From Chloroflexota bacterium (GTDB lineage Bacteria; Chloroflexota; Anaerolineae; Aggregatilineales; Phototrophicaceae), in NCBI GenBank assembly GCA_028875245.1, contig JAPPEU010000019.1:79399-143398 (forward strand): a stretch of DNA of 64,000 nucleotides. The letters are read 5' to 3'. Position numbers and translations under genes: made by a program. A model generated the notes under the pieces. It saw nothing but the letters and a program-made list of their open reading frames with translations. It did not search any database and was not told where the DNA came from. Positions 52,509-61,898 of this stretch are shown piece after piece (position 1 is the stretch's first letter; each line of letters starts with the position of its first letter).

Positions 52509-52677
52509 CACCACAGCGGAAAAAGAGGAACGCACGGAAAGCGCAGAGTGGGACGGCGGGCGACCAACCCCACCCCCGGCCCCTCCCCGACGAGTCAAGG
52601 AGGGGAGCAACGACGCGCCGAGATGCAAGGTGTTTTGCGTGGGCGGCGGCATTGTCGCGCGTATGTCCACAATTGTC
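52509..52677. repeat. composite repeat region (CACCACAG, CCCCTCC/GGAGGGG, TGCGTGGGCGG)
   Basis: The 333-base gap between the adaptor and GH2 genes is made of repeats: a CACCACAGCGG copy (52509-52548), a half GGGCGACCAACC hairpin arm running into a CCCCTCC/GGAGGGG hairpin (52558-52606), and the second copy of the TTTTGCGTGGGCGGCGGCAT element (52634-52677) seen at 38997. Confidence 0.65.
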
Positions 52678-54502
52678 AACTGTCCGCCAGCTCAATCGCC
52701 GCCGGCTTGACCTGCGCCGCGCGAATGCGCTCCATATCGAACTTCACGCCACGGTCAAACTTGTAGATGCCATTCTGTTCCTGGTAGATATCGGTCAACT
52801 GCGTATAACAATATCCAAACATATTGACATCATCGAGCAAGATGGCGCAGAGTTGCTCAAAGCGGTCATAGAATGCCTCTATGCTGTCCGGGCGCGTGCC
52901 GTAACCCCAGGAGTCTTCGTCCTCTCCCACATCCGGGTTCCACCAGATACCGCCGAACTCGCTGACGAAATAGGGCTGTCCATCATAGGGAATTGACCAG
53001 CGGATATCCCCGACCAGGCGCGCGGGGATCCCCCATTGACCCCCGTCATTTTCGTAGGGCGCGCCTTGCGCCAAGCCGGCGTGGCGCTCGCGGAAGACCG
53101 CCGGGTCTTGCGTGTAATCATGGCTGTCGTAGACATCGGCGCCCGCCACCCGATGCGAATAACCGGATGCATCGAGCACCGGCCGCGTGCCGTCCATCGC
53201 CTTGGTCGCCAGATACAAGCCATGCGTGACATCATCCAGCGCCGTGATCCGGTCCGTTATCGATTGCCAGGTCTCGTTCAATGGGCACCAGCCGACGATG
53301 CTCGGATGCGAATAATCGCGCTCCAGGCATTCCAGCCACTGCGTGATGTAATCCGGGCCCGGCCGCTGATGCTCGCCATCGACCGGTCCCAGCCCGCCGC
53401 AGCCCCAATCGCCAAACTCGCCCCAGACAATGTAACCCAGCCGGTCGGCATGATACAGAAAGCGCTCTTCAAATACCTTCTGATGCAGGCGCGCGCCGTT
53501 GAAACCGGCCGCCATGCTCAGCTCGATATCCTCGATCAACGCCGCATCGCTGGGCGCGGTCATGATGCCGTCCGGGTAATAACCCTGGTCGAGCACCAGA
53601 CGTTGAAAGACGGTCACCCCATTGATTTTGATCGCCTTGCCGTCGATCGATATGGCGCGCATGCCGGCATAACTTCTTGCGCTGTCAATCGTAGCCCCGT
53701 CCGCGTCAATCAGCGCGATATCAAGATCATACAAATGCGGATCGCCAACATCCCAGAGCTTGAGCCGGTCCGCGGGGATTGGCAGGTCAAGCCGGGGCGA
53801 CAAGTCAACTCCGGCAGAAGTATCGGCGCTGATGACCTCGCCGCCAGCGTCAGACAGCGTGGCGCGCAGGCGCAGGCCCGGGGCGTTCCCGCTGATTGGC
53901 TGCTCCAGTCGCAGCGTCTGATTCGCCAGATCAGGCGTGATGCGCGGACGGCGCAGCGCGATCTGAGGCGCCGGCTCCAGCCAGACAGTCTGCCAGATGC
54001 CGGTCGTACGCACGTAGATGGCGCCTTCCGGTCCATACTCGCGCGCCTGCTTGCCGCGCGGCTGCGGCTTCTGGCCCTCATCCCGCGCCCGCAGCACAAT
54101 GGTGATGTCGTCTCCCGCCGCCGCCACGCCGCTCAGATCGCAGCTGAAGGGCGAGAACCCGCCCCGATGACGGCCGACCTCTTCGCCGTTGACCCAGACG
54201 GTGCTGTCATAATCCACGGCCTGGAAATGCAGCAAAATCCTCCTGCCCGCCCAGGCTGACGGTATCCTGACCCGGCGGCGATACCAGACCGCGTTGTAAT
54301 AATCGTGGCTGCCAATGCCGGACAAATCCGATTCCGGGCAAAAGGGCACGGTGATGCTATCTTTCAGTTCGCGCTCAAGCAGGCCGCGCTGAAGACCGCT
54401 GTCGCCTTGATCAATCTCAAAACCCCACTCGCCATTCAAGCAGAGCCAATCTTCACGAACGAATTGCGGGCGGGGATACTCGCTGCGGGGGATGACGGTC
54501 AT
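52676..54502 (-). CDS. GH2-family glycoside hydrolase
   Basis: A 608-residue GH2 glycosidase (beta-galactosidase, glucuronidase or related). The N-terminal sugar-binding jelly roll has LNGEWGFEIDQGD and WYRRRVRIPSAWAGRRILLHFQ; an Ig-like domain follows; the TIM barrel has GFNGARLHQKVFEERFLYHADRLG, acid/base Glu in CPLNETW (about 407) and nucleophile Glu in VSEFGGIWW (about 515). No signal peptide. The ATG at 54502 is chosen because AGGAG lies just upstream, inside a longer reading. Sugar specificity unresolved. Confidence 0.91.
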   Translation of the reverse strand: MTVIPRSEYPRPQFVREDWLCLNGEWGFEIDQGDSGLQRGLLERELKDSITVPFCPESDLSGIGSHDYYNAVWYRRRVRIPSAWAGRRILLHFQAVDYDSTVWVNGEEVGRHRGGFSPFSCDLSGVAAAGDDITIVLRARDEGQKPQPRGKQAREYGPEGAIYVRTTGIWQTVWLEPAPQIALRRPRITPDLANQTLRLEQPISGNAPGLRLRATLSDAGGEVISADTSAGVDLSPRLDLPIPADRLKLWDVGDPHLYDLDIALIDADGATIDSARSYAGMRAISIDGKAIKINGVTVFQRLVLDQGYYPDGIMTAPSDAALIEDIELSMAAGFNGARLHQKVFEERFLYHADRLGYIVWGEFGDWGCGGLGPVDGEHQRPGPDYITQWLECLERDYSHPSIVGWCPLNETWQSITDRITALDDVTHGLYLATKAMDGTRPVLDASGYSHRVAGADVYDSHDYTQDPAVFRERHAGLAQGAPYENDGGQWGIPARLVGDIRWSIPYDGQPYFVSEFGGIWWNPDVGEDEDSWGYGTRPDSIEAFYDRFEQLCAILLDDVNMFGYCYTQLTDIYQEQNGIYKFDRGVKFDMERIRAAQVKPAAIELADS

Positions 54503-54576
54503 TTTGCGCTCCTGCATTCAAGCCTGTCACATTATAGATGCCTAAAGTAGCTGTATTTGGATTTTCGTCAATAAGC

Positions 54577-54642
54577 GGGCGACCCAATGGATCGCCCTCT
54601 CTGAGATTATGTTAAACGGGCGACTCACAGAGCCGCCCCTAC
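54577..54642. repeat. pair of GGGCG-type hairpins after a binding-protein gene
   Basis: GGGCGACCC-AAT-GGATCGCCC (54577-54597) and GGGCGACTC-ACA-GAGCCGCCC (54618-54638), each with one mismatched pair. They lie 3' of the binding-protein gene (stop at 54681) and upstream of GH2. Confidence 0.72.
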
Positions 54643-54680
54643 AGAACCCTTGGTCGCGGGCTCTGGCTAGCCCCGGTCGC

Positions 54681-55994
54681 TTACTCGAACAGCGCGAAGT
54701 CTTCCAGACGGGTCTGGGCATCGGCCAGCGCTTGCTCGGGACTCTTCTCGCCGATCATCGCCGCCGACAATTCCTCGTCCATGACGGACTCAAAAGCAGT
54801 GCTCCAATTCTCGCGCGGCGGAATGACGGCGCTGGGGACAAATTCGGCGTATTCCTGCCGGTGCGGATACTCGTTGTAGACATCGCTGTTCACCACCGAA
54901 GTGTTGACCGCGGAGTGACCCGTGCGCGCCCATTCGATGTTGTTGTCATTGAGGTAATTGAGGAAGGTCAATGTCGCTTCAAGCTTCGCGGGGTCCGGGT
55001 CGTCGCCTTGCGGAATGATCCAGGCGTGGCTGCCCGCCCAGGCGGCCGGTTGGTCGTACACCGTGGGGAAGTTATGCACGTAGTAATTCTTCAGCGCGCC
55101 TTCCGGATCAGCAACCTGGTTGTCGTAGAAGTTGACCACCCAGGTGCCGTTGATATGGCCGCCATTCTCGCCATTCAGGAAGATTTCCTCCGACGAAGGA
55201 TAATCGACATTGTCGGTGATGTGCCCTTCGTCGCGCAGCATGATCAGGAAGTTCAGCGCGTTCAAGCCCGCTTCCGTGTTGATGTCGGGCATTCCGTCCT
55301 CGGCTTCCACGGTGCCGCCTTCTTGCTGATAGACCAGCGCCATCCAGTTGCGGCTCAAGCCATTGGTCCACATGCCAAGGAAGGGCAATCCGGTGGCTTC
55401 TTTGAAGGTCTCGGCGTGCGACATAAACTCGTCCATGCCATAGGGGATGTCCGGGCTGCCGTCATCGTTGGTCAAGCCAGCCTGTTCCCACAAGCCGACA
55501 TTGATGTGCCAGAGGTGGCCATGCAGATCCAAGGGGATGCCATAGAGTTCGCCATTATATTCGACGAAGCCGCGGGCGCTGTCGGTCAAGTCGCTGGCGT
55601 CTATGCCGGCGCCAGCCAAGACATCACCCAGAGGCGTCAGCAGACCGCGCGAAGCGTAATTGGGAATGCGGCGGCCGTGCAGCACCATGATGTCAGGCGG
55701 CGTGCCGGCGGCCAGATTGGCGTTCAGCTCGGTGACGCCGGGCCAGTCAACCACCACTGTATTGACATGGATTTCGTCTTGCGTCGCATTGAAGGAATTG
55801 GCCAGCGTCTGAATGATGCCGCACTCGCCATAAGCCTCGGACAAATCGGTGGTTTCGCCGAATTCGTCAGCGCACTCGCCGAAGAAGCGCATAAAAGTGA
55901 CTTCGACCGCATCCTGCGCGGCGGCCGGCGCGGCGACCAGCACGAGCAGCATAGTGACAACCAGTAGAGCTTTCATTGCTTTCATTCTGTACAT
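54681..55994 (-). CDS. extracellular sugar-binding protein of CUT1 ABC importer, system 4 (Sec signal)
   Basis: A 437-residue solute-binding protein. Unlike the other two it has a Sec signal (MKALLVVTMLLVLVAAPAAAQ) with no RR and no lipobox. Mature features: EVTFMRFFGECADEF with several Cys, LANSFNATQDEIHVNTVVVD and GTPPDIMVLHGRRIPN. AAAGGA lies 8 bases before the ATG at 55994; the longer reading to 56195 overlaps the permease gene and is rejected. It is the last gene of the permease operon rather than the first, the reverse of systems 1 and 2. Confidence 0.92.
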   Translation of the reverse strand: MYRMKAMKALLVVTMLLVLVAAPAAAQDAVEVTFMRFFGECADEFGETTDLSEAYGECGIIQTLANSFNATQDEIHVNTVVVDWPGVTELNANLAAGTPPDIMVLHGRRIPNYASRGLLTPLGDVLAGAGIDASDLTDSARGFVEYNGELYGIPLDLHGHLWHINVGLWEQAGLTNDDGSPDIPYGMDEFMSHAETFKEATGLPFLGMWTNGLSRNWMALVYQQEGGTVEAEDGMPDINTEAGLNALNFLIMLRDEGHITDNVDYPSSEEIFLNGENGGHINGTWVVNFYDNQVADPEGALKNYYVHNFPTVYDQPAAWAGSHAWIIPQGDDPDPAKLEATLTFLNYLNDNNIEWARTGHSAVNTSVVNSDVYNEYPHRQEYAEFVPSAVIPPRENWSTAFESVMDEELSAAMIGEKSPEQALADAQTRLEDFALFE

Positions 55995-56070
55995 GATCTG
56001 CATCCTTTCAGGATTGCTATTTGAACGTAAACAAAAGTCAGGATAGGCACGATTCGATAGATTTTCCTCT

Positions 56071-56937
56071 CTACTTGATGCCGCTGTTAATGGCGATGCC
56101 GCTGATGATGCGGCGCTGGAAAACGAAGAAGAAGATGATGATCGGCAATGCCGTGAAGACAGCCGCCGCCATGTCGCGCCCATAGAAATTGACATCTCCC
56201 CAGGCCTGGTTCAGTTTGCGCAAGCCAATAACAATGGTGTAGACATCGCTGCTCGTGGCCGAAATGATGGGCCACAAATAGCTGTTCCAGTTGCCGAGGA
56301 AGGTGAAGATCGCCAAGGCGGTGATGACCGGCGTCGAAAGCGGAACAATGACAATGAGGAAGATGCGAAAGCGGCCGGCGCCATCCATCATCGCCGCTTC
56401 TTCTAATTCCAGCGGGATGCCGCGAAAGAACTGCGTCAACAGGAAGACGGCGAATGAAGACGCGATCCCCGGCAGTATCAGGGCGATCAGCGTGTTATGC
56501 AGTTTCAAATTGGAGAACAAGAGATAGACGGGCAGGAATGTCGCCTCAAAGGGCACCATCAAGCCAATCAAAACCAGAATATAGAGCGGACGCTTAAAAT
56601 AAAAATCCAGGCGCGCAAAGGCGTAAGCCGCCAGCGAACAGACGGTCAACTGCGCCAGCGTGTGCGTGGTGGAGACGAAGGCGCTGTTGCCCAGCCATTT
56701 CCACAGTTGGCTGCTCTTGAGGATGAAAGCCCAATTCTCGGTGGTGAATGGGTAGGGAATCAAGCTCGCCAGATTGCGCTGCAAAGCGGCTTCGGGCCGG
56801 AATGACGTGACCAGCGTCCAAATCACTGGCAGCATCCAGGCCAATGCGAACAAACCCACCGCAAGAATATAAATACTGCCCCGCCGGCGTTCAATCTGCT
56901 GACGTTTGCGTTGCAGTTCCGCGCCAACAGCCGTCAC
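56071..56937 (-). CDS. CUT1 sugar ABC transporter permease (MalG-type), system 4
   Basis: A 288-residue permease starting at a GTG (56937) with GGGAG upstream. Helix 1 is SIYILAVGLFALAWMLPVIW; the EAA loop is ELEEAAMMDGAGRFRIFLIVIVPLSTP. It lies 2 bases after the MalF-type stop and 76 bases before the binding-protein gene, in one operon read away from the ArsR-type regulator. Confidence 0.94.
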   Translation of the reverse strand: MTAVGAELQRKRQQIERRRGSIYILAVGLFALAWMLPVIWTLVTSFRPEAALQRNLASLIPYPFTTENWAFILKSSQLWKWLGNSAFVSTTHTLAQLTVCSLAAYAFARLDFYFKRPLYILVLIGLMVPFEATFLPVYLLFSNLKLHNTLIALILPGIASSFAVFLLTQFFRGIPLELEEAAMMDGAGRFRIFLIVIVPLSTPVITALAIFTFLGNWNSYLWPIISATSSDVYTIVIGLRKLNQAWGDVNFYGRDMAAAVFTALPIIIFFFVFQRRIISGIAINSGIK

Positions 56938-56939
56938 CG

Positions 56940-57920
56940 CTAGCTCCCTACACCGTGATCGCGAAATAGCGCCAGCTGAAAAAGTGAAATGACCAGCAGC
57001 ACCGCGAACATAATCACAGCCATGGCCGTGCCATAGCCCACTTGAAAATAGAGAAAAGAGGTCTCAAAGATGTTGTAGACGATCGTGCGGGTATTGCCGG
57101 CCGGTCCGCCGCCGGTCATGACATCGACCTGACCGAAAATCTGAAAGGACGCGATCACCTGCAAGATGCACAAGAAGGCGAAGGGCCGGCGCAAACCCGG
57201 AATCGTGATGTGGCGGAACTGATGCCAGCTGTTCGCCCCATCTACCTTGGCCGCGTCATAGAGCGCCTGCGAGATATCCTGCAAGCCCGCCAGGAATACG
57301 AGCATGCTGAAGCCCACAGTCCACCAGAGCGTGGTGAACGCGACAACCAGCGTCGCCAGATCCCCTTGATCCAAAAATGGAATCGGTCCCGCATCGAAAT
57401 TCTCCAGGAAGGCATTGATCAAACCGCGCCCCGATGACGCGAAGACCCGCCCCCAAATTAAACCAATGACCGTCACCGCGATGATATTCGGCAGATAAAA
57501 GATGGTGCGGAAGATGCCGATGCCCCGGACCGGTCGGTTGAGCATCAGCGCGAAAAAAAGACCGACAAAGATGATAGGAATCGTTAGCGCGACAAAGAGG
57601 ATCGTCTGCTCAAAGGCTTGGTGGAACTGCGTATCCCGCGTTAGCAGGCGCTCGAAGTTTTTCAACCCGATATAGCGGATATTCGTGCCCATGATCTCCC
57701 ATTTGTGCAGGGAAATATAGAAAGTCTGGAAGATAGGCAGGATGGTGAAGATGGCGTAGAGAACGCCGAAGGGCAAAATGAACGCGAAGGCGGTGACGGT
57801 CTGCTGCATTTTTGGCGGCAGATTCTGGTGGAAACGGCGATATGGCTCTGCGATGGGGTCAAATGCCTCAAGGAGACTCAAACAAGCCTCGACAGCCCTG
57901 CCGACGTTAAAACCAGTCAT
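56940..57920 (-). CDS. CUT1 sugar ABC transporter permease (MalF-type), system 4
   Basis: A 326-residue permease with a long cytosolic lead (EAFDPIAEPYRRFHQNLPPK) before helix 1 (TAFAFILPFGVLYAIFTILP); the EAA loop is DISQALYDAAKVDGANSWHQ. The start is uncertain: ATG at 57920 (MTGFNVGRAVE) has only GCGGAA upstream, while the frame stays open to 58061. First gene of the operon, divergent from the regulator. Confidence 0.91.
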   Translation of the reverse strand: MTGFNVGRAVEACLSLLEAFDPIAEPYRRFHQNLPPKMQQTVTAFAFILPFGVLYAIFTILPIFQTFYISLHKWEIMGTNIRYIGLKNFERLLTRDTQFHQAFEQTILFVALTIPIIFVGLFFALMLNRPVRGIGIFRTIFYLPNIIAVTVIGLIWGRVFASSGRGLINAFLENFDAGPIPFLDQGDLATLVVAFTTLWWTVGFSMLVFLAGLQDISQALYDAAKVDGANSWHQFRHITIPGLRRPFAFLCILQVIASFQIFGQVDVMTGGGPAGNTRTIVYNIFETSFLYFQVGYGTAMAVIMFAVLLVISLFQLALFRDHGVGS

Positions 57921-58059
57921 CGGCGCGCGTTCCGCTGAATTATGAGTTCGCCCCGGCGGCGGACCCGCGCGCGGGACATGGCGCGGGCAGCAAAGTTGCG
58001 GCGAAAGCATTGGACCATGACCAAGACTAAACTCGCATTTGTCCTGAAATTCCCATGCC

Positions 58060-58108
58060 AATATATCTTGCTTCGCTCACATGTCAAGAGATCGGCGAAT
58101 ATATCTTG
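58060..58108. promoter_or_regulatory. candidate operator: repeated AATATATCTTG
   Basis: AATATATCTTG occurs at 58060-58070 and again, same strand, at 58098-58108; between them CAAGAGAT (58085-58092) is an inverted relative. The site lies between the divergent permease operon and the ArsR-type regulator gene, where a sugar-responsive regulator would be expected to bind. Confidence 0.45.
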
Positions 58109-58188
58109 ATACCTGGCATTTGCTTTTACATCATTCCGAAATAAAATGCGCGGACATTGTATGTATTCATGAAGGAATTAAGCGGAAC

Positions 58189-59148
58189 ATGCAGGAACAT
58201 GATGGTCCGCTGCATGATCTTCTCCGGACGCTTGTCGTCAGCGATGACTTGATGCCGCCTGAGCGCGGGATTGCTATCGCCAAAGCCCTCGCTTCCGCCC
58301 CGCGATTGCGCATTCTGCAGTATTTGGCGCCTAAAGTCGCCAGCCTTTCCGAAATCGCTCGCGACCTCAACATGCCCATCGCCACCGCATCGCTGCATCT
58401 CAAGAAACTGGAGAGCGCCGGGCTCATAAGCTCCCAGACCGCGCCGGGCAAACGAGGGCAGCAGCGCATTTACACCCGCCTCTGCGGCTCAGTCATCTTC
58501 CACCTGCCGGAGCCGGAGCCGATCGCGCCAGCCGATCATTTGGAATTGGTGATGCCGGTCGGCGCATTCGTCGATCATCACGTCAGCGCGCCCTGCGGCA
58601 TGGCGGGAACCGATTCAATCATAGGCAAAGTGGATGATCCAGGTCTCTTCTACGCGCCCGAACGCTTTGAAGCGCAATTGGTCTGGCTGTCACAGGGCTG
58701 GCTGGAATACCGCTTTCCCAACCCGGTCCAGGAAGGCAAGCAGCCCAAGAGCTTGCAGCTCAGCCTGGAGCTCTGTTCGGAAGCGGCGCCATCCGCGCTG
58801 GACTGGCCGTCGGATATCGGTCTGGAGATCAATGGCCTGCCGGTTGGCGTCTGGACGTCGCCATCCGACTTCGGCGACCGGCGCGGCAGCTTGACGCCGG
58901 CCTGGTGGCCTAGTTGGAACAGCCAGTATGGGCTGCTTACAGTCTGGCAAGTTGATGGCGCCGGCACATCAATCGACGGGCGCGGCGTCACCGCTGTGAC
59001 GATCGCCGACCTGAATCTGGACGCCCGGCCCTTCATCGCCGTTCGCATCGGCGTCGGTGAGGAGGCTGTAAACAAGGGCGGCATGAATCTCTTCGGCCGC
59101 GGCTTCGGCAACCATCGCCAGGATATCTTGCTCCACATCGATTACTGA
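58189..59148 (+). CDS. ArsR-type winged-helix transcriptional regulator (COG4189-like)
   Basis: A 319-residue regulator. The N-terminal winged helix (about 25-95) has ALASAPRLRILQYLA, SLSEIARDLNMPIATASLHLKKLESAGL and a wing GKRGQQRIY. The C-terminal domain (ALDWPSDIGLEINGLPVGVW, GRRGSLTPAWWP-like and NLFGRGFGNHRQDILLHIDY) is that of COG4189 predicted regulators, often found beside arabinoside-utilisation genes. I chose the ATG at 58189 (AAGGA upstream); a 36-codon extension to 58081 would cover the repeated operator-like sites. It likely controls the divergent importer and perhaps the GH genes. Confidence 0.82.
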   Translation: MQEHDGPLHDLLRTLVVSDDLMPPERGIAIAKALASAPRLRILQYLAPKVASLSEIARDLNMPIATASLHLKKLESAGLISSQTAPGKRGQQRIYTRLCGSVIFHLPEPEPIAPADHLELVMPVGAFVDHHVSAPCGMAGTDSIIGKVDDPGLFYAPERFEAQLVWLSQGWLEYRFPNPVQEGKQPKSLQLSLELCSEAAPSALDWPSDIGLEINGLPVGVWTSPSDFGDRRGSLTPAWWPSWNSQYGLLTVWQVDGAGTSIDGRGVTAVTIADLNLDARPFIAVRIGVGEEAVNKGGMNLFGRGFGNHRQDILLHIDY

Positions 59149-59276
59149 GCCCGCTGCCAGTTCAGCAGCAGCGCTGCATTTGCGCAGCCAGGGGATTGCC
59201 GCTACTATTGGCGGAATTGCCGGTTTCCATAGCGCCATACGCTCGCCCCGCGAGCTTATGGCAGAGGGATGCATAA

Positions 59277-60362
59277 ATGCAGATTCTGGTCACGGGCGCT
59301 ACTGGCCGCATTGGCGCGAACCTCGTCACAAGATTGCTGGACGCCGGGCATACGATTCGCAGTTTCGTCTTCCCAGCCGACGCCAGCCGCGCGCGCAAGC
59401 TCGATGCCTACGATGGCGTCGAAACAGTTTTTGGCGACCTGCGCAAGGCCGACGATGTAGGCGATGCCGTCGCCGGAGTCGATGCGATCTATCATTTGGC
59501 CGCCGCCTTCCAGGGCCCCTTCGACAATCGGCAGTATCTTGACATCAACGCGATGGGCACGCTGAACATCCTGGAAAGCATCCGCGAGCGCAACCCGAAT
59601 CTGCATCGCCTCGTCTATGCCAGCACCGAAGGCGTCTACCTGGACGCGCGCGTCAATGGCCGCTATTCCCCGGCGCCGAACCGCGAAGACAGGCGGATCA
59701 CCTATCCGGCTATGGGCTACCTGATGACCAAGTGGCTGGGCGAAGAATTGGCGATGGTCTATCACTACCAATATGGCTTGCCCGCCTGTGTCATGCGCTT
59801 CTCCACCGTGATCGAGCCAAGTGAATTCCTCAACGAAGCCGGCCTGCCATCCATGTTTCTTTACAGCGAGACATACGCAAACTACAGCGATCCCAACGCT
59901 TACCACCTGCAAAATATGCCGGACAAAGACGACCCGGATGTGCAAGCCATGATCGAGGCATTGCGCGCGGGTTGGGACGGGCATGAGAAATTGCTGCTGA
60001 GCCTGAACCCGGATGGCGTTCCCTACCGCCAGCGCTTCGGCGATGTGCGCGATATCGCTGACGGGCTGACGCTGGCGCTGGAAAACGACGCCGCCGTCGG
60101 CGAAATCTTCAATCTCTCCGGCGCCGCCCTCTTCGATTGGGGCGAAATCGTGCCGATGCTGGCCGAGCGCTACAACATGCCCTATGTGGAAGCGCGCATC
60201 CCCTTCATAAACTTCATTGACCATGACTTGAGCAAGATCAAGACCAAGCTCGGTTTTCAGCCGCGCCACGACTTCGATAGCGTCCTGGCGACGGCGGAGG
60301 CGATACGGCGTGGCGAGAGCACCGATGTCATACCGACCGGCGTCATGTTCGGCGAGGCGTAA
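59277..60362 (+). CDS. NAD-dependent epimerase/dehydratase (extended SDR)
   Basis: A 361-residue extended short-chain dehydrogenase. The cofactor motif is TGATGRIG (6-13); HLAAAFQGPF lies near 79; the catalytic Tyr/Lys pair is probably in YPAMGYLMTKW (YxxxK, about 147-151), with Ser/Thr in YASTEGVY. AGAGGGA precedes the ATG. It leads a two-gene group with the enolase-superfamily gene (24-base gap), and probably oxidises or epimerises the sugar before dehydration. Confidence 0.89.
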   Translation: MQILVTGATGRIGANLVTRLLDAGHTIRSFVFPADASRARKLDAYDGVETVFGDLRKADDVGDAVAGVDAIYHLAAAFQGPFDNRQYLDINAMGTLNILESIRERNPNLHRLVYASTEGVYLDARVNGRYSPAPNREDRRITYPAMGYLMTKWLGEELAMVYHYQYGLPACVMRFSTVIEPSEFLNEAGLPSMFLYSETYANYSDPNAYHLQNMPDKDDPDVQAMIEALRAGWDGHEKLLLSLNPDGVPYRQRFGDVRDIADGLTLALENDAAVGEIFNLSGAALFDWGEIVPMLAERYNMPYVEARIPFINFIDHDLSKIKTKLGFQPRHDFDSVLATAEAIRRGESTDVIPTGVMFGEA

Positions 60363-60386
60363 GCGCGCCCACGAGGATCACAGCTG

Positions 60387-61532
60387 ATGGAAAACGCGAT
60401 AATCGACCGAATCGAATGCGCCACACTCATCGGCAGGCGGCCGCGCCTGGCCGGCCATAATTCGCGCATCCCGGTGCATGGGCTCGAAGTCGAACTGCCG
60501 CTCATCCGCCTGAGGACCGCTGACGGCGCCTCGGGCTTTGGCGCGGGACGCATCGGCGCGGAAGCGGCAAAGGCTTTTCTGGGGCTGCCCCTGGACGACT
60601 TGCTTTCGCCCGCTGGACGCGTAAAGGCTGAGGCGGGCGAGCTCGAATTCCCGCTCTGGGACCTGTTGGGGAATCTCAGAGGAACACCGGTTTATGCGCT
60701 GGCGGCGCCGGCTGACGCAGAATTAAACGAGCCGCTGCGCGTCCCTTGTTATGATACGACGCTGCTCATCGACGATCTGCATTTGGAGGCGAACGAAGCG
60801 GCGGCCGCCCTCATCGCCGAAGAAGCGCGCTACGGCTACGAGAACAGCCACCGCAGCTTCAAGATCAAGGTCGGGCGCGGCGCCCGTTGGATGCCCCTGG
60901 AAAAAGGCACGCAGCGCGACATCCTGGTCGTCAAGGCGGTGCGCGATGCGGTCGGCCCGGCAGCCAAGATCATGATCGACGCCAACAACGGTTACAACCT
61001 GAATATCGCCAAGCGCGTCCTCGCCGAAACCGCCGACTGCGACATTTTCTGGCTGGAAGAAGCCTTCCAAGAGGACCCGGCGCTTTATGAAGATCTACAG
61101 GGCTGGCTTGAGCGCGAGGGCTTGTCCGTGCTGATCGCCGATGGCGAAGGCGGCGCCCCGCCCGAGCTCATGGACTGGGCGCGAGACGGGCTCGTCGATG
61201 TGATTCAATACGATATCTTCAGCCACGGCTTCAGCAATTGGCTGGGCACCGGCGCGCAGCTCGACGAATGGGGCGTTCGCGCCGCGCCGCACCACTATGG
61301 ACGCCATGTCGGCAATCATGTCGCCGGTCATCTGGCCACCGCCATCGCCGGCTTCACCTTTGTCGAATGGGACGAAGTGACGACGCCCGGCCTGGATGCC
61401 TCCGCTTATCGCGTCGAGGAGGGACAGGTCCGCATTCCCACTGCGCCCGGCTTTGGGCTCAAGCTGGAAGAAGCTGTCTTCCGCGCGGCTGTTGCGGCTG
61501 GTGGCTTTGAGCTGACTTGTGATGTCACTTGA
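60387..61532 (+). CDS. enolase-superfamily enzyme (mandelate racemase/muconate lactonising-like dehydratase)
   Basis: A 381-residue member of the enolase superfamily. The base motif KxK is FKIKVGRG (about 158-165); metal ligands are Asp in IDANNGYN (about 198), Glu in WLEEAF (about 221) and Glu in ADGEGG (about 252); a barrel His appears in APHHYGRHVG (about 301). The capping domain GHNSRIPVHGLEVELPL is less usual, so the subgroup is unclear. GAGGATCAC lies before the ATG. Likely dehydrates an acid sugar made by the upstream SDR. Confidence 0.87.
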   Translation: MENAIIDRIECATLIGRRPRLAGHNSRIPVHGLEVELPLIRLRTADGASGFGAGRIGAEAAKAFLGLPLDDLLSPAGRVKAEAGELEFPLWDLLGNLRGTPVYALAAPADAELNEPLRVPCYDTTLLIDDLHLEANEAAAALIAEEARYGYENSHRSFKIKVGRGARWMPLEKGTQRDILVVKAVRDAVGPAAKIMIDANNGYNLNIAKRVLAETADCDIFWLEEAFQEDPALYEDLQGWLEREGLSVLIADGEGGAPPELMDWARDGLVDVIQYDIFSHGFSNWLGTGAQLDEWGVRAAPHHYGRHVGNHVAGHLATAIAGFTFVEWDEVTTPGLDASAYRVEEGQVRIPTAPGFGLKLEEAVFRAAVAAGGFELTCDVT

Positions 61533-61797
61533 ACTCCATCACCCCGTCGTTTAGGCGGCCGAAGCGCATCAGCAGCAGATCCTTCAAGTAATTCTGATAG
61601 ACCTTCCAGGGACGGCGCTTACCCTGCTTCGGCAGCTCAGCCAGCGCCCGCCGCACATAACCCGAACTGAAATCGATGTAGGCTTCCGTCTCCAGCGCCC
61701 GCCCGTCCAGCCGCGGCCTGCATTGCGCGTAACCGCGTCGCGCCATCATATTCAGCAGCCGGCAGACGTACTCGCAGATCAACTCGCGCTGCGCTAA
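61525..61797 (-). pseudogene. 3' remnant of a flavin-containing monooxygenase
   Basis: About 85 codons matching the C-terminus of FMO/BVMO-type flavoproteins: LICEYVCRLLNMMARRGYAQ, then CRPRLDGRALE, FSSGYVRRALAELPKQG, RRPWKVYQNYLKDLLLMRFG and RLNDGVMEF. The FAD and NADP motifs are missing and there is no start. It is joined on the right to the truncated start of a DUF262 gene and overlaps the enolase-like gene end by 8 bases on the other strand. Confidence 0.78.
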
Positions 61798-61799
61798 AC

Positions 61800-61895
61800 C
61801 AAGGTTCGCGCCTGCCTCGCCACTCCGCCCTCGCCTTCGTCATGGCAACCGCCGACGAGGTCGCGGACGGTGAGGTCAAGCTGTTGGATATTCAT
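61800..61895 (-). pseudogene. 5' remnant of a DUF262-family gene
   Basis: From an ATG at 61895 the frame reads MNIQQLDLTVRDLVGG then CHDEGEGGV and soon meets a stop. This opening is characteristic of DUF262 (GmrSD N-domain) proteins; the remainder is replaced by the monooxygenase fragment. It starts 3 bases after the ApeA-like gene, so a complete DUF262 gene probably once followed it in an operon. Confidence 0.65.
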
Positions 61896-61898
61896 TGT

